Shown in pieces: positions 8,682 through 16,400 of a stretch of DNA of 64,000 nucleotides. Both the position numbers and the translations under genes were made by a program. The notes below the pieces were generated by a model that made no database searches, was not told where the DNA came from, and saw only the letters and a list, made by a program, of their open reading frames with translations. The stretch's first letter is position 1. Each line of letters starts with the position of its first letter. The DNA is from Clostridia bacterium (lineage in GTDB: Bacteria; Bacillota; Clostridia; Christensenellales; CAAEEZ01), in contig CAAEEZ010000016.1 in the NCBI GenBank assembly GCA_900755035.1, forward strand, positions 62,001 through 126,000, read 5' to 3'.

Positions 8682-8703
8682 AAAGAGCCTTTCAAGGCTC
8701 TTT
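8682..8703 (+). terminator. Terminator of the EIIC-like gene
   Basis: A 9-bp perfect stem (AAAGAGCCT/AGGCTCTTT) with a TTCA loop, followed by a T run. Confidence 0.9.
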
Positions 8704-9012
8704 TTTTATTCTATTTTATTTTTCAATTTGCTTAATCTCGTTAATTTTTAGGTAATTCACCCTATTTTTATCCGTTATTTAGACTATTCATTTAAGGTAG
8801 TATTCTATACTATATATAATATACAAAATAATTGGATTGCATTTTCCTAATAAGCAGTTTTGTAATTCGTAACGTATTTATAAGTGCGTTCGCTCTCTTT
8901 ATTCTTATATATTATTCAACGTTACTTGCGAATTTATCTTGCGTGCTAACGGCTAGTTATACGCATACTTGCTACACTTTGATTAGTAACGTATTTACAA
9001 ACGAATATAAAA

Positions 9013-9037
9013 AAAAGAGGGATAAAATCCCTCTTTT
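9013..9037 (-). terminator. Terminator of the mscS-membrane protein operon
   Basis: A 10-bp stem (AAAAGAGGGA/TCCCTCTTTT) with a TAAAA loop, 22 bp past the stop codon of the minus-strand gene at 9060. Confidence 0.75.
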
Positions 9038-9059
9038 ATCAATCTTTCAATCGTACTTG

Positions 9060-10562
9060 TTATTTTTCAGCCTTTAGTTCCTCTAAGATTTCCTCTACCA
9101 CGCCGAGATACCTTTCAAACCTTTTTGTAAACTCTTCTTGACTTGGCAAATTGTCGTCCTTTTCGTTGTTAAAATCTCGTGGAATATTACGCATACTTAC
9201 ACCGATTCCAACCGAATCCACACCGATACCGCCAAAATGCGTCGTTGCATAGCCTTTAATTAAGCCCGTTTCCTTGTTTACACCCTTAGCGTTTATACCC
9301 TCGTAAACTTTTTTTGCAAGCCTACCTTTGTTGTGCTTGCGTTTGTACACGTCTAGATATAGCGCTTCGTTTTCGTTTACCACTGCTTCAAAGTTTATTG
9401 CAACAGCCTTTTTGTAGTCGTCGTTTATCTTAAAGTGTTCTTTAACGAACGCCTTAGAGCCGTTTGCTCCGTCCGTTCCACCACCAAAGCAACAAAATAC
9501 TACGCTAGTACCGTCGCCTATTAAGTCCCTATGTTTGCTTAGGTAATCTACGATTGCCACGTTCATACCCACGCCCGTTAGTCCGTATTTTACGTTTTTG
9601 CAGTTCTTTTTGCCATACCCGTAAAAAGCAATGCAAAATACTGCAAGAATACCTACCATTATGCCCGTAAATATTATAAGACCTAGATTTACTATGCCCG
9701 CAGATAGCACGATAAGGCAAATGATTTCCACCAAAAGCAACACGATAGCAATTACGGAAAACGCCTTTAAGTTCACCTTGAACAGCCTTGTAAAATTCCA
9801 TTTTCTAGCCGTAGAATAGTTCGAGGTAAGGATAAGTGTATTTTTAGTTGCGCTTTTGCTCTTTATTTCGTTTACGACGTTAAAAGACGTGGACTTTCTG
9901 TCAAAATACCCTACCATATCCACCTTGAAGAAAAGGCGATTGATAAGCCCTATTACGCCTATAAAATTGATAAACACGGCGGTTATCGGGCTGAAATAGT
10001 ACACCAAAAGAGTAAGTATGAAAAACGCACCGTAAATAAGCATACCGAAGTTGTAGGCAAAATTCTTTACGTAAAAGGGCTCTACCTTGCCTTTAGTGCC
10101 AAAAATTTCCTCGGTTCTTTTTAGCAAAAAGTTTGCCGTTTTCCTTTCACCCTTGCTTCCTAATAGTCTACTAGGATTAGAATCTCGTATCTCTTCGGCT
10201 ACTTCCAAACCCCTTTTTACGCAATCCTCTGCGCTATCCCCTTGCACTTCTTCAACCGTTTCTTCCCCGTCGTACTCGTCGTCGCTTTCGTCGGTTTCGC
10301 TAAAAATAGGCACGTTAAATTGCAAAGGTTTCGCCGTTATCTTCCCACCTTCTTGTTCCGTCGTTTCGTTAGGTAAAACCTCACTATCTTCTAGCAAAAC
10401 GTTTTCGGTTTTTTTCGTTTCTTCGCTTTGGCTATCAATGTTTAGAATATCGGTTTTGGAATCCTTCTTGCTAGTCAAGTTAGCGTCTTTTTTATCGTTA
10501 CTTTTCTTTGCAAAAAAACCTTTCATTTCTTTTTCCTTTTCCTCTTTTTTCTTAAAGGCCAT
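9060..10562 (-). CDS. Membrane protein with a degenerate M28-peptidase-like domain
   Basis: Protein of 500 aa. Residues 1-110 are a charged, low-complexity Lys/Glu/Ser-rich tail. Two hydrophobic blocks (about 170-210 and 268-316) each could form two membrane passes. The soluble parts resemble an M28 aminopeptidase fold split by the second block: an N-terminal SRLLGSKGERKTANFLLKRT segment, then a strand, and later GGGTDGANGSKAF and VAINFEAVV. The usual zinc ligands are not visible. The position of the H-x-D motif reads SNYSTARKW (247-255) and the E-E of the metal site is replaced by T-D (363-364), so it is probably not a working zinc peptidase. Its ATG lies 1 bp after the mscS stop. Function unknown; a membrane scaffold or sensor is possible. 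Confidence 0.55.
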   Translation of the reverse strand: MAFKKKEEKEKEMKGFFAKKSNDKKDANLTSKKDSKTDILNIDSQSEETKKTENVLLEDSEVLPNETTEQEGGKITAKPLQFNVPIFSETDESDDEYDGEETVEEVQGDSAEDCVKRGLEVAEEIRDSNPSRLLGSKGERKTANFLLKRTEEIFGTKGKVEPFYVKNFAYNFGMLIYGAFFILTLLVYYFSPITAVFINFIGVIGLINRLFFKVDMVGYFDRKSTSFNVVNEIKSKSATKNTLILTSNYSTARKWNFTRLFKVNLKAFSVIAIVLLLVEIICLIVLSAGIVNLGLIIFTGIMVGILAVFCIAFYGYGKKNCKNVKYGLTGVGMNVAIVDYLSKHRDLIGDGTSVVFCCFGGGTDGANGSKAFVKEHFKINDDYKKAVAINFEAVVNENEALYLDVYKRKHNKGRLAKKVYEGINAKGVNKETGLIKGYATTHFGGIGVDSVGIGVSMRNIPRDFNNEKDDNLPSQEEFTKRFERYLGVVEEILEELKAEK

Positions 10563-10563
10563 T

Positions 10564-11664
10564 TTACTCCTCTTCGTCGTCCTTATCTACTTCCATATTC
10601 ACGTCGACTTTGGTTTCGGACAAAGTTTTCCCTTGTTTCTCCAATTTTTTATCTTGTTTCTTTTGCAATTTTGCTAATTTCTTTTCCCTTTTTACCTCTT
10701 CCTTTTCTACCTTTTTCGAGAATTTATCGTTAAGAATACTATCCAATTTCTTCAAGTGCGAAATTTTTTCAGTCTCTTCTACGACGGGTGGCATAGGTGG
10801 TTCAAGCGGTCTTTGTGGCGGACGTGTTCCGTCGGTATTTTCCTCTACTACGGGGTTTAGGTGTACGTCAAGTTGATTGAACGGTATTTGAATTCCGTAC
10901 TTGTTAAAACTTTTTACCATCTCTTCCTTAACGCTCCAATAAACGTCCCAATAATCTTCGGTATTTACCCAAAATCTTGCCTTGAATTTTATTGCACTAG
11001 ACCCGTAACTATCCAGTAAAATTTGAATACCAGGATACGGTTTAACCTTTTTATTAGCGTCTACCACTTCGTACATAGCGTCTTTTACAAGTTCTACGTC
11101 CGTACCGTAGGCAACTTCCATATCTATATCAATTCTTCTACTTTCTTGCGTGCTGTAATTTACAAGTGCAGAAGTATTAACCATATTGTTAGGTATTACT
11201 ACCGTCTTATTATCAGATGTAATAAGTTCGGTCGACATAATTTTTATGCCAACGACCGTACCGCTATAACTGCCGATTTCCACAAAATCGCCATTTTTGA
11301 ACGGCTTGTTTACAATAATGTTTAGTCCGTTTGCAATACTGCTTAGCGTATCCTTTAACGCTACCGACAACGCAACACCAAACATACCTAGCGATGCAGT
11401 TAACGCCGTTACGTCTAGATTCAACGCACCAAGTGCAAGTATTACCACCGCAACTTTTGACACTATCTTAGTAAGGCTAAGCACGAAGGATATTACGGCA
11501 ATATCCATTTTCGTTTTGTACAAAACTTTTCTAAGCAAGTACATTACTATTTTTTCAACGATATATCCAACGACTACGACAAGCAAGAATTTGCCAAGCA
11601 TTATTCCCGCCCCGGGTAGCCATTCCATTATTTGTTGTCCAACGGCATTCCAGTCAATATTCAT
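10564..11664 (-). CDS. mscS: Small-conductance mechanosensitive channel (MscS family)
   Basis: Membrane channel that opens under membrane tension to release solutes in hypo-osmotic shock. The 366 aa carry N-terminal transmembrane helices and the pore helix TM3 with its Gly/Ala pattern (ALTASLGMFGVALSVALKDT). The family segment NGLNIIVNKPFKNGDFVEIG follows, then a beta domain with VVIPNNMVNTSALVNYS. The C-terminal tail (about residues 270-366) is longer than in minimal MscS: a Pro-rich PPQRPLEPPMPPV part, then a highly charged Lys/Glu coiled-coil-like stretch. It sits between glnN (21 bp upstream) and the M28-like membrane protein (1 bp downstream), in what looks like one transcript. The start has an AGGAGAATATAA site. 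Confidence 0.9.
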   Translation of the reverse strand: MNIDWNAVGQQIMEWLPGAGIMLGKFLLVVVVGYIVEKIVMYLLRKVLYKTKMDIAVISFVLSLTKIVSKVAVVILALGALNLDVTALTASLGMFGVALSVALKDTLSSIANGLNIIVNKPFKNGDFVEIGSYSGTVVGIKIMSTELITSDNKTVVIPNNMVNTSALVNYSTQESRRIDIDMEVAYGTDVELVKDAMYEVVDANKKVKPYPGIQILLDSYGSSAIKFKARFWVNTEDYWDVYWSVKEEMVKSFNKYGIQIPFNQLDVHLNPVVEENTDGTRPPQRPLEPPMPPVVEETEKISHLKKLDSILNDKFSKKVEKEEVKREKKLAKLQKKQDKKLEKQGKTLSETKVDVNMEVDKDDEEE

Positions 11665-11685
11665 TTATATTCTCCTAAAAAATTA

Positions 11686-13818
11686 TTATTCGTAAAACAA
11701 TATGTCTGCGTAGTTAGGGAACGGCCATTCTTTTTTGTCGCATAGCATTTCCAACGTATCGGCGTACTCCCTTGCTTTGTCCATAAGCTTGTTGATATCG
11801 TTAGAGAAGAAAATCGCTTGCTTCTTAATATCCGTGATTTTCTCTGCCTTTTCGATAGCCTTTTCAAGATCTATGCTAACTTCGTACAAGCCCTTCAAAT
11901 TCCTGTCTATTTTGCCTATAATTTCCTTATGAACTTCGCCTGCACTCTCGTCTATCTTGGTTATAAACGTTGCTCTTTCGGCAAGTTTTCCCTCGTATTT
12001 TAATACCACCGGCATAACTTGGGTTTTAATCATAGATAGCATAGTATTTGCCTCTATCCTAACCGTCTTTATGTAGTTGTCAAGATATATCTCCCTTCTG
12101 CTTTCAAGTTCTTTTAGGCTAAATACGCCTTGCTTACGATATAGTTCTACTACCTTAGGGTCTACCATAACGTCGTAACAATCTACGCTATTTTGTAGTA
12201 TTGGCAATTTTCTTTCTTTTGCCATATCGTACCACTCTTTAGTATAGTTGTTTCCGTTGAAAATAATTTTTTTATGCTCTTTTATATTTCTAATAATTAT
12301 CCTAGAAGTTAGCGTATCAAGGCTTTCCCCGTTTGCAAGGCCCTCTTCAATCTCGGTGCACATTCTATCTAGCATTTCAGCAGTGATAGTGTTTAGCACG
12401 ATATTAGGCGTAGCCAAGGTTACCGATGAGCCCACCATTCTAAATTCGAACTTATTGCCCGTAAATGCAAACGGTGACGTCCTATTTCTATCGGAATAAT
12501 CCTTTTTAAGTTCAGGCAGTACCGACAAGCCGATTTTTAGGTATTCTTTCTTTCTTTGTCCACTAGTTGTGCCTTGCTCTATACTGTTTAGTATATCTTC
12601 TAGCATTTCGCCGATAAATACCGATATTATCGTAGGAGGGGCTTCGTTTCCGCCTAATCTTTGGTCGTTACCAGGGCAAGCAGCGCTCATTCTAACTAAA
12701 TTTGCGTACTCGTCCACACCACCTATAACTGCTAGGAAGAACAATAAGAATTGCTTGTTTTCCGACGGTGATTTGCCCGGCTCTAATAGGTTTTGTCCGT
12801 CGCTTGTCGTTAGCGACCAGTTGTCGTGCTTACCACTGCCGTTTACGCCTTTGAAAGGTTTTTCGTGCAATAAACATGCAAGGTCGTGCTTATACGCAAC
12901 CTTTTTCATCATTTCCATTATTATTTGGTTTTGATCGGTTGCAATATTTGCCGTTGAAAAGATTGGCGCTAGTTCGTGTTGGCTAGGCGCTGCCTCGTTA
13001 TGCTCGGTTTTTGCGTATATTCCAAGTTTCCATAGTTCTTCGTCAAGTTCTGCCATAAAACGAGAAACTCTTTCCTTTATTGATGCGTAATATTGGTCGT
13101 TCTTTTCTTGTCCCTTTGGTGGTTTTGCACCAAACAGCGTTCTGCCCGTAATTTTAAGGTCGTCACGCTTTAAGTAGTCCTTTCTATCTATTAAGAAATA
13201 TTCTTGCTCTCCACCTACGTTAGGATATACGTTATCTACCTCTTTACCAAGTAGTTTTAACATTCTTTTTGCTTGCCTGTTTATTGCTTGCATAGAACGA
13301 AGTAACGGTGTCTTTTTGTCTAGTACGTCGCCGTTATAGGAGCAAAACGCAGTAGGAATACATAATACTCCGTTAGAGCCTTCACTCTTTTTTATAAACG
13401 CAGGGCTAGAACAATCCCAAACGGTATAACCCCTTGCCTCAAACGTAGCCCTTATTCCGCCCGACGGAAAACTGCTTGCGTCAGCCTCGCCCTTGGACAA
13501 ACTTTTACCACTAAAAGATAGGATAGGCTCTTGCTCGCTATCAAAATCCAAAAAACTATCGTGCTTTTCAGCAGTAGTACCCGTAAGCGGTTGAAACCAA
13601 TGCGTATAATGAGTAGCGCCGTTTTCAGTAGCCCACTCTTTCATTCCTTGCGCAACCTTATCGGCAAGTTCTCTGTTTAGTTCAGTTCCCTTGTTGTCGA
13701 TTACCTCTTTCAGTCTTAGATAAGTTTCCTCGTCTAAATACTTTTTCATAACTTTGTCGTTGAAAACGTTTACTCCAAAAAACTCGGTAATTTTGTGGTC
13801 TTCGGTCAATCTCTTCAT
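11686..13818 (-). CDS. glnN: Glutamine synthetase type III
   Basis: Cytosolic enzyme making glutamine from glutamate, ammonia and ATP. The 710 aa fit the large GSIII class (bacterial GSI is about 450 aa). The N-terminus carries the GSIII hallmark THYTHWFQPLTGTTAEKHDS. The active-site region includes NVGGEQEYFLID, KTEHNEAAPSQHELAP, NGSGKHDNWSL and NRTSPFAFTGNKFEFR. The C-terminus has the long helical GSIII extension. The lysR-type gene lies 9 bp upstream on the same strand, so the two are probably co-transcribed, consistent with nitrogen-responsive control (inference). Confidence 0.96.
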   Translation of the reverse strand: MKRLTEDHKITEFFGVNVFNDKVMKKYLDEETYLRLKEVIDNKGTELNRELADKVAQGMKEWATENGATHYTHWFQPLTGTTAEKHDSFLDFDSEQEPILSFSGKSLSKGEADASSFPSGGIRATFEARGYTVWDCSSPAFIKKSEGSNGVLCIPTAFCSYNGDVLDKKTPLLRSMQAINRQAKRMLKLLGKEVDNVYPNVGGEQEYFLIDRKDYLKRDDLKITGRTLFGAKPPKGQEKNDQYYASIKERVSRFMAELDEELWKLGIYAKTEHNEAAPSQHELAPIFSTANIATDQNQIIMEMMKKVAYKHDLACLLHEKPFKGVNGSGKHDNWSLTTSDGQNLLEPGKSPSENKQFLLFFLAVIGGVDEYANLVRMSAACPGNDQRLGGNEAPPTIISVFIGEMLEDILNSIEQGTTSGQRKKEYLKIGLSVLPELKKDYSDRNRTSPFAFTGNKFEFRMVGSSVTLATPNIVLNTITAEMLDRMCTEIEEGLANGESLDTLTSRIIIRNIKEHKKIIFNGNNYTKEWYDMAKERKLPILQNSVDCYDVMVDPKVVELYRKQGVFSLKELESRREIYLDNYIKTVRIEANTMLSMIKTQVMPVVLKYEGKLAERATFITKIDESAGEVHKEIIGKIDRNLKGLYEVSIDLEKAIEKAEKITDIKKQAIFFSNDINKLMDKAREYADTLEMLCDKKEWPFPNYADILFYE

Positions 13819-13827
13819 ATTATCCTC

Positions 13828-14709
13828 TTAATCGTTTAATAATTCTACAAATTTTTGTGCTGCAAAACTCATATTAGTATCTTTTAGCGTTATTAGTCCT
13901 ATATTCCTTTCGGGCAGTTTATCTACAAGCGGTACTTCAAACAAAGTGCCTTCGTCTAAATCTTTTCTTACAAATTCTCTTGTAACTAGCCCTATGCCAT
14001 AGCCTATTCTAGCAAAATCGGCAACAAGCTCCAAACTACCTAGTTCGATAGCAGGTTTTAGGCTTGCCCCTTTACTTTCGATATACTTGTCCACCTGCTG
14101 ACGTGAATTTGACAGCGTTTCCAAAATAACAAGTGGAAATTCGTTTAACTGCTCGAAGGTAAGCGGATGAGTAATTTTTTTGATAAAATCCTTGTCGCAT
14201 ACGAATATATCTTCCGTTTTAATTACGGGCTGAATATCTAGATAACTATCGGCTACGGGCAAATTTACAAAGCCTATATCCACCTTGCCCGTTTTCAATA
14301 AACTTATCGTTTCTTTCGAAGTACGATTGGTTACGTTAAACATAACGTCGGGATATAGTTTGTGATATTTTTTAATTATTGGCAATAAATACCCTTTGCA
14401 AATCGTATCGCTTGCGCCAATATTTACAAGTCCCGTCGAAATATTTTTTAACCGACTATGCCTATACTCCGCCATATCGATGAGCTCCGTGGCTTGTTTT
14501 ACGTAGTCGTACACCATTTTACCTTCCTTGGTAAGTTCCATACCTTTGGTTGTACGGTTAAATAGTTTTCCGCCTAGTTGCTCTTCTAGTTGCTTGATAG
14601 ATTTAGAAATTGCAGGCTGTGATAGATACAATTCCTTAGCCGCTTTTGTTAGCGAACCACTATCGGCAACTTTTACGAACACTTTGTACAGTTCAAAATT
14701 TACTTTCAT
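13828..14709 (-). CDS. LysR-type transcriptional regulator
   Basis: DNA-binding regulator of 293 aa. Residues 1-60 form the LysR winged helix-turn-helix (FELYKVFVKVADSGSLTKAA, then LSQPAISKSIKQLEEQLGGK). The rest is a periplasmic-binding-like effector domain. It is transcribed away from the F420-ligase-like gene (162 bp between start codons) and toward glnN, so it may control either side. LysR proteins often act on the divergent promoter. The effector is unknown, and the glnN link suggests a nitrogen or glutamate-related signal only by position. Confidence 0.92.
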   Translation of the reverse strand: MKVNFELYKVFVKVADSGSLTKAAKELYLSQPAISKSIKQLEEQLGGKLFNRTTKGMELTKEGKMVYDYVKQATELIDMAEYRHSRLKNISTGLVNIGASDTICKGYLLPIIKKYHKLYPDVMFNVTNRTSKETISLLKTGKVDIGFVNLPVADSYLDIQPVIKTEDIFVCDKDFIKKITHPLTFEQLNEFPLVILETLSNSRQQVDKYIESKGASLKPAIELGSLELVADFARIGYGIGLVTREFVRKDLDEGTLFEVPLVDKLPERNIGLITLKDTNMSFAAQKFVELLND

Positions 14710-14761
14710 ATACTATCCTATTTTCTCATATCCGTATAAAAACTAGTTATATCGTATTTTG

Positions 14762-14790
14762 TTGATTTTAATCACTAATGCCATTATAAT
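14762..14790 (+). promoter_or_regulatory. Promoter of the F420-ligase-like gene
   Basis: TTGATT, a 17-bp spacer and a perfect TATAAT at 14785-14790. The leader is about 75 nt before the ATG and is AT-rich. It lies in the lysR-divergent region, where LysR binding would be expected. Confidence 0.75.
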
Positions 14791-14871
14791 GTAAACGTAG
14801 CGAAAAATCAATGAAATATTTTATATTATTGCTAATAATAAATATTATATAGCAAATATAAGGAGAAAATA

Positions 14872-16050
14872 ATGAAAAACGTTGGCGTAATAGCAAGAGG
14901 AATTAAAGCACCTATTATCAAAAAAGGTAACGACCTTGTTCAAATCGTCGTTGATAGTTTACTTAGCGCAAGCAAAGAAGGCGAATTTAAATTCCAAGAC
15001 AAAGACGTGGTTGGCGTAACCGAATCTATCGTTGCAAGAACGCAAGGCAACTACGCAACTATCGACCAAATAGCAAAGGACGTTGCTACTAAAACGGGAA
15101 GAGGCACCGTTGGACTTGTTTTCCCTATCTTATCACGTAACCGTTTTGCAACGCTATTAAAAGGTATATCTATGGGCGTAGACAAACTAATTATCCAACT
15201 TTCCTACCCAAAAGACGAAGTTGGTAACGCACTATTTGATACCGAACTAATCGACGAATTAAAAATAAATCCGTACAGCGACGTTTTCGTTGGCGACGAA
15301 ATTTACAAAACGTTTGGCGAAATAAAACATCCGTTTACGGGCATGGACTACATTAAAATCTACAAGGAAGTTGCCCCTAACTGCGAAGTTATACTAGCAA
15401 ACAACCTAACCGAAATACTAAAATATACCGACAAGGTAATCACTGCCGATATCCACACTAGAAAAAGAAGCAAACGCATCCTTAAAGAGAACGGCGCAAA
15501 AGTAGTACTTGGCCTTGACGATATACTAAACGCATCAGTTGACGGTAGCGGATACAACGATTTTTGCGGTCTTCTTGGCTCTAATATGGCAACCGATAAT
15601 AGCGTAAAACTTTTCCCAAGAGATTGCCAAACTTTCGTTGATAGCGTTCACGACTTGCTACTAGAAAAAACGGGCAAAAATATAGAAGTTATGGTATACG
15701 GCGACGGTGCGTTCAAAGATCCCGTTGGTGGAATTTGGGAACTTGCCGACCCCGTTGTAAGCCCTGCTTATACCGCAGGTTTAGTAGGTACTCCTAACGA
15801 AGTAAAACTTAAATATCTTGCCGATAACAGCATTGGCGACCTATCTGGCGACGACGCTAAGGAAGCAATTAAAAACCTAATCAAAACCAAGGAAAAGAAC
15901 CTATTTGCTAAAAAGGAGAGTTTGGGCACTACCCCAAGACGCCTAACCGACCTACTAGGTAGTTTGTGCGACCTTACTAGTGGTAGTGGCGACAAGGGTA
16001 CTCCTATTATCCTTATCCAAAACTACTTTACAAACTATGCTGAGGACTAA
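14872..16050 (+). CDS. Coenzyme F420:L-glutamate ligase-like (CofE domain) protein
   Basis: Protein of 392 aa resembling the CofE/F420-0:gamma-glutamyl ligase family, which attaches glutamates through a GTP-dependent amide ligation. Family-type segments are VARGIKAPIIKKGNDLVQIV, then TESIVARTQGNYATIDQIA, FPILSRNRFATLL and VMVYGDGAFKDPVGGIWEL. It is longer than archaeal CofE. Nothing in the window makes F420, and clostridial relatives are not known for F420 use, so the acceptor is probably something else. The neighbours are a LysR regulator and GSIII, a glutamate-metabolism setting that fits a glutamyl ligase. The start has AAGGAGAAAATA; the promoter and terminator are its own. Confidence 0.8.
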   Translation: MKNVGVIARGIKAPIIKKGNDLVQIVVDSLLSASKEGEFKFQDKDVVGVTESIVARTQGNYATIDQIAKDVATKTGRGTVGLVFPILSRNRFATLLKGISMGVDKLIIQLSYPKDEVGNALFDTELIDELKINPYSDVFVGDEIYKTFGEIKHPFTGMDYIKIYKEVAPNCEVILANNLTEILKYTDKVITADIHTRKRSKRILKENGAKVVLGLDDILNASVDGSGYNDFCGLLGSNMATDNSVKLFPRDCQTFVDSVHDLLLEKTGKNIEVMVYGDGAFKDPVGGIWELADPVVSPAYTAGLVGTPNEVKLKYLADNSIGDLSGDDAKEAIKNLIKTKEKNLFAKKESLGTTPRRLTDLLGSLCDLTSGSGDKGTPIILIQNYFTNYAED

Positions 16051-16073
16051 TTTGTAAATAGAATACAACTGAT

Positions 16074-16097
16074 AAAAGACGGCAATCGCCGTCTTTT
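16074..16097 (+). terminator. Terminator of the F420-ligase-like gene
   Basis: Stem AAAAGACGGC/GCCGTCTTTT with an AATC loop, followed by further T's. Confidence 0.92.
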
Positions 16098-16336
16098 TTT
16101 ATTTCCGGTGAATTATACTTTCATGTGCAACACCTAAAAACTTCCTTTTGACATATTGAAAATATTATTTTTCTATTAGGTTGAATTTGACTTCAATTAT
16201 ACTTCCCCTAACGCTAAGTAATTTTCTCTTTATTGCGTTATCTATTGTTATTTTTATATTCGATTATTTTCACTTGTCGAATTAAAAGCATTTTTGGCAT
16301 ACGCTTTACTTGATTAGGCGTAATCGTTGCAAATAA

Positions 16337-16377
16337 AAACGCCTTAACTACCACTAAATACTGATAGTAAGGCGTTT
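16337..16377 (-). terminator. Terminator of alaS
   Basis: Outer stem AAACGCCTTA/TAAGGCGTTT extended by a partly paired inner stem, followed by TTATTTG on the minus strand, 23 bp past the alaS stop codon. Confidence 0.75.
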
Positions 16378-16400
16378 GAATTTATCTTTTACGCTAGCCT

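Larger units (their letters stand above)
8666..9059. other. Gene-free stretch between convergent genes
   Basis: Contains the plus-strand terminator of the EIIC-like gene and the minus-strand terminator of the membrane protein gene. The AT-rich middle shows no gene, repeat or RNA that I recognise; a hydrophobic plus-strand frame from 8832 lacks a ribosome site. Confidence 0.6.
16051..16400. other. Gene-free stretch between convergent genes
   Basis: Contains one terminator for each flanking gene. The 230 bp between them are AT-rich, and I see no gene or structured RNA there. Confidence 0.6.

Noticed and set aside
8832..9077. Plus-strand hydrophobic frame between convergent genes
   Set aside because: No ribosome site and it runs through the minus-strand terminator into the neighbouring gene.
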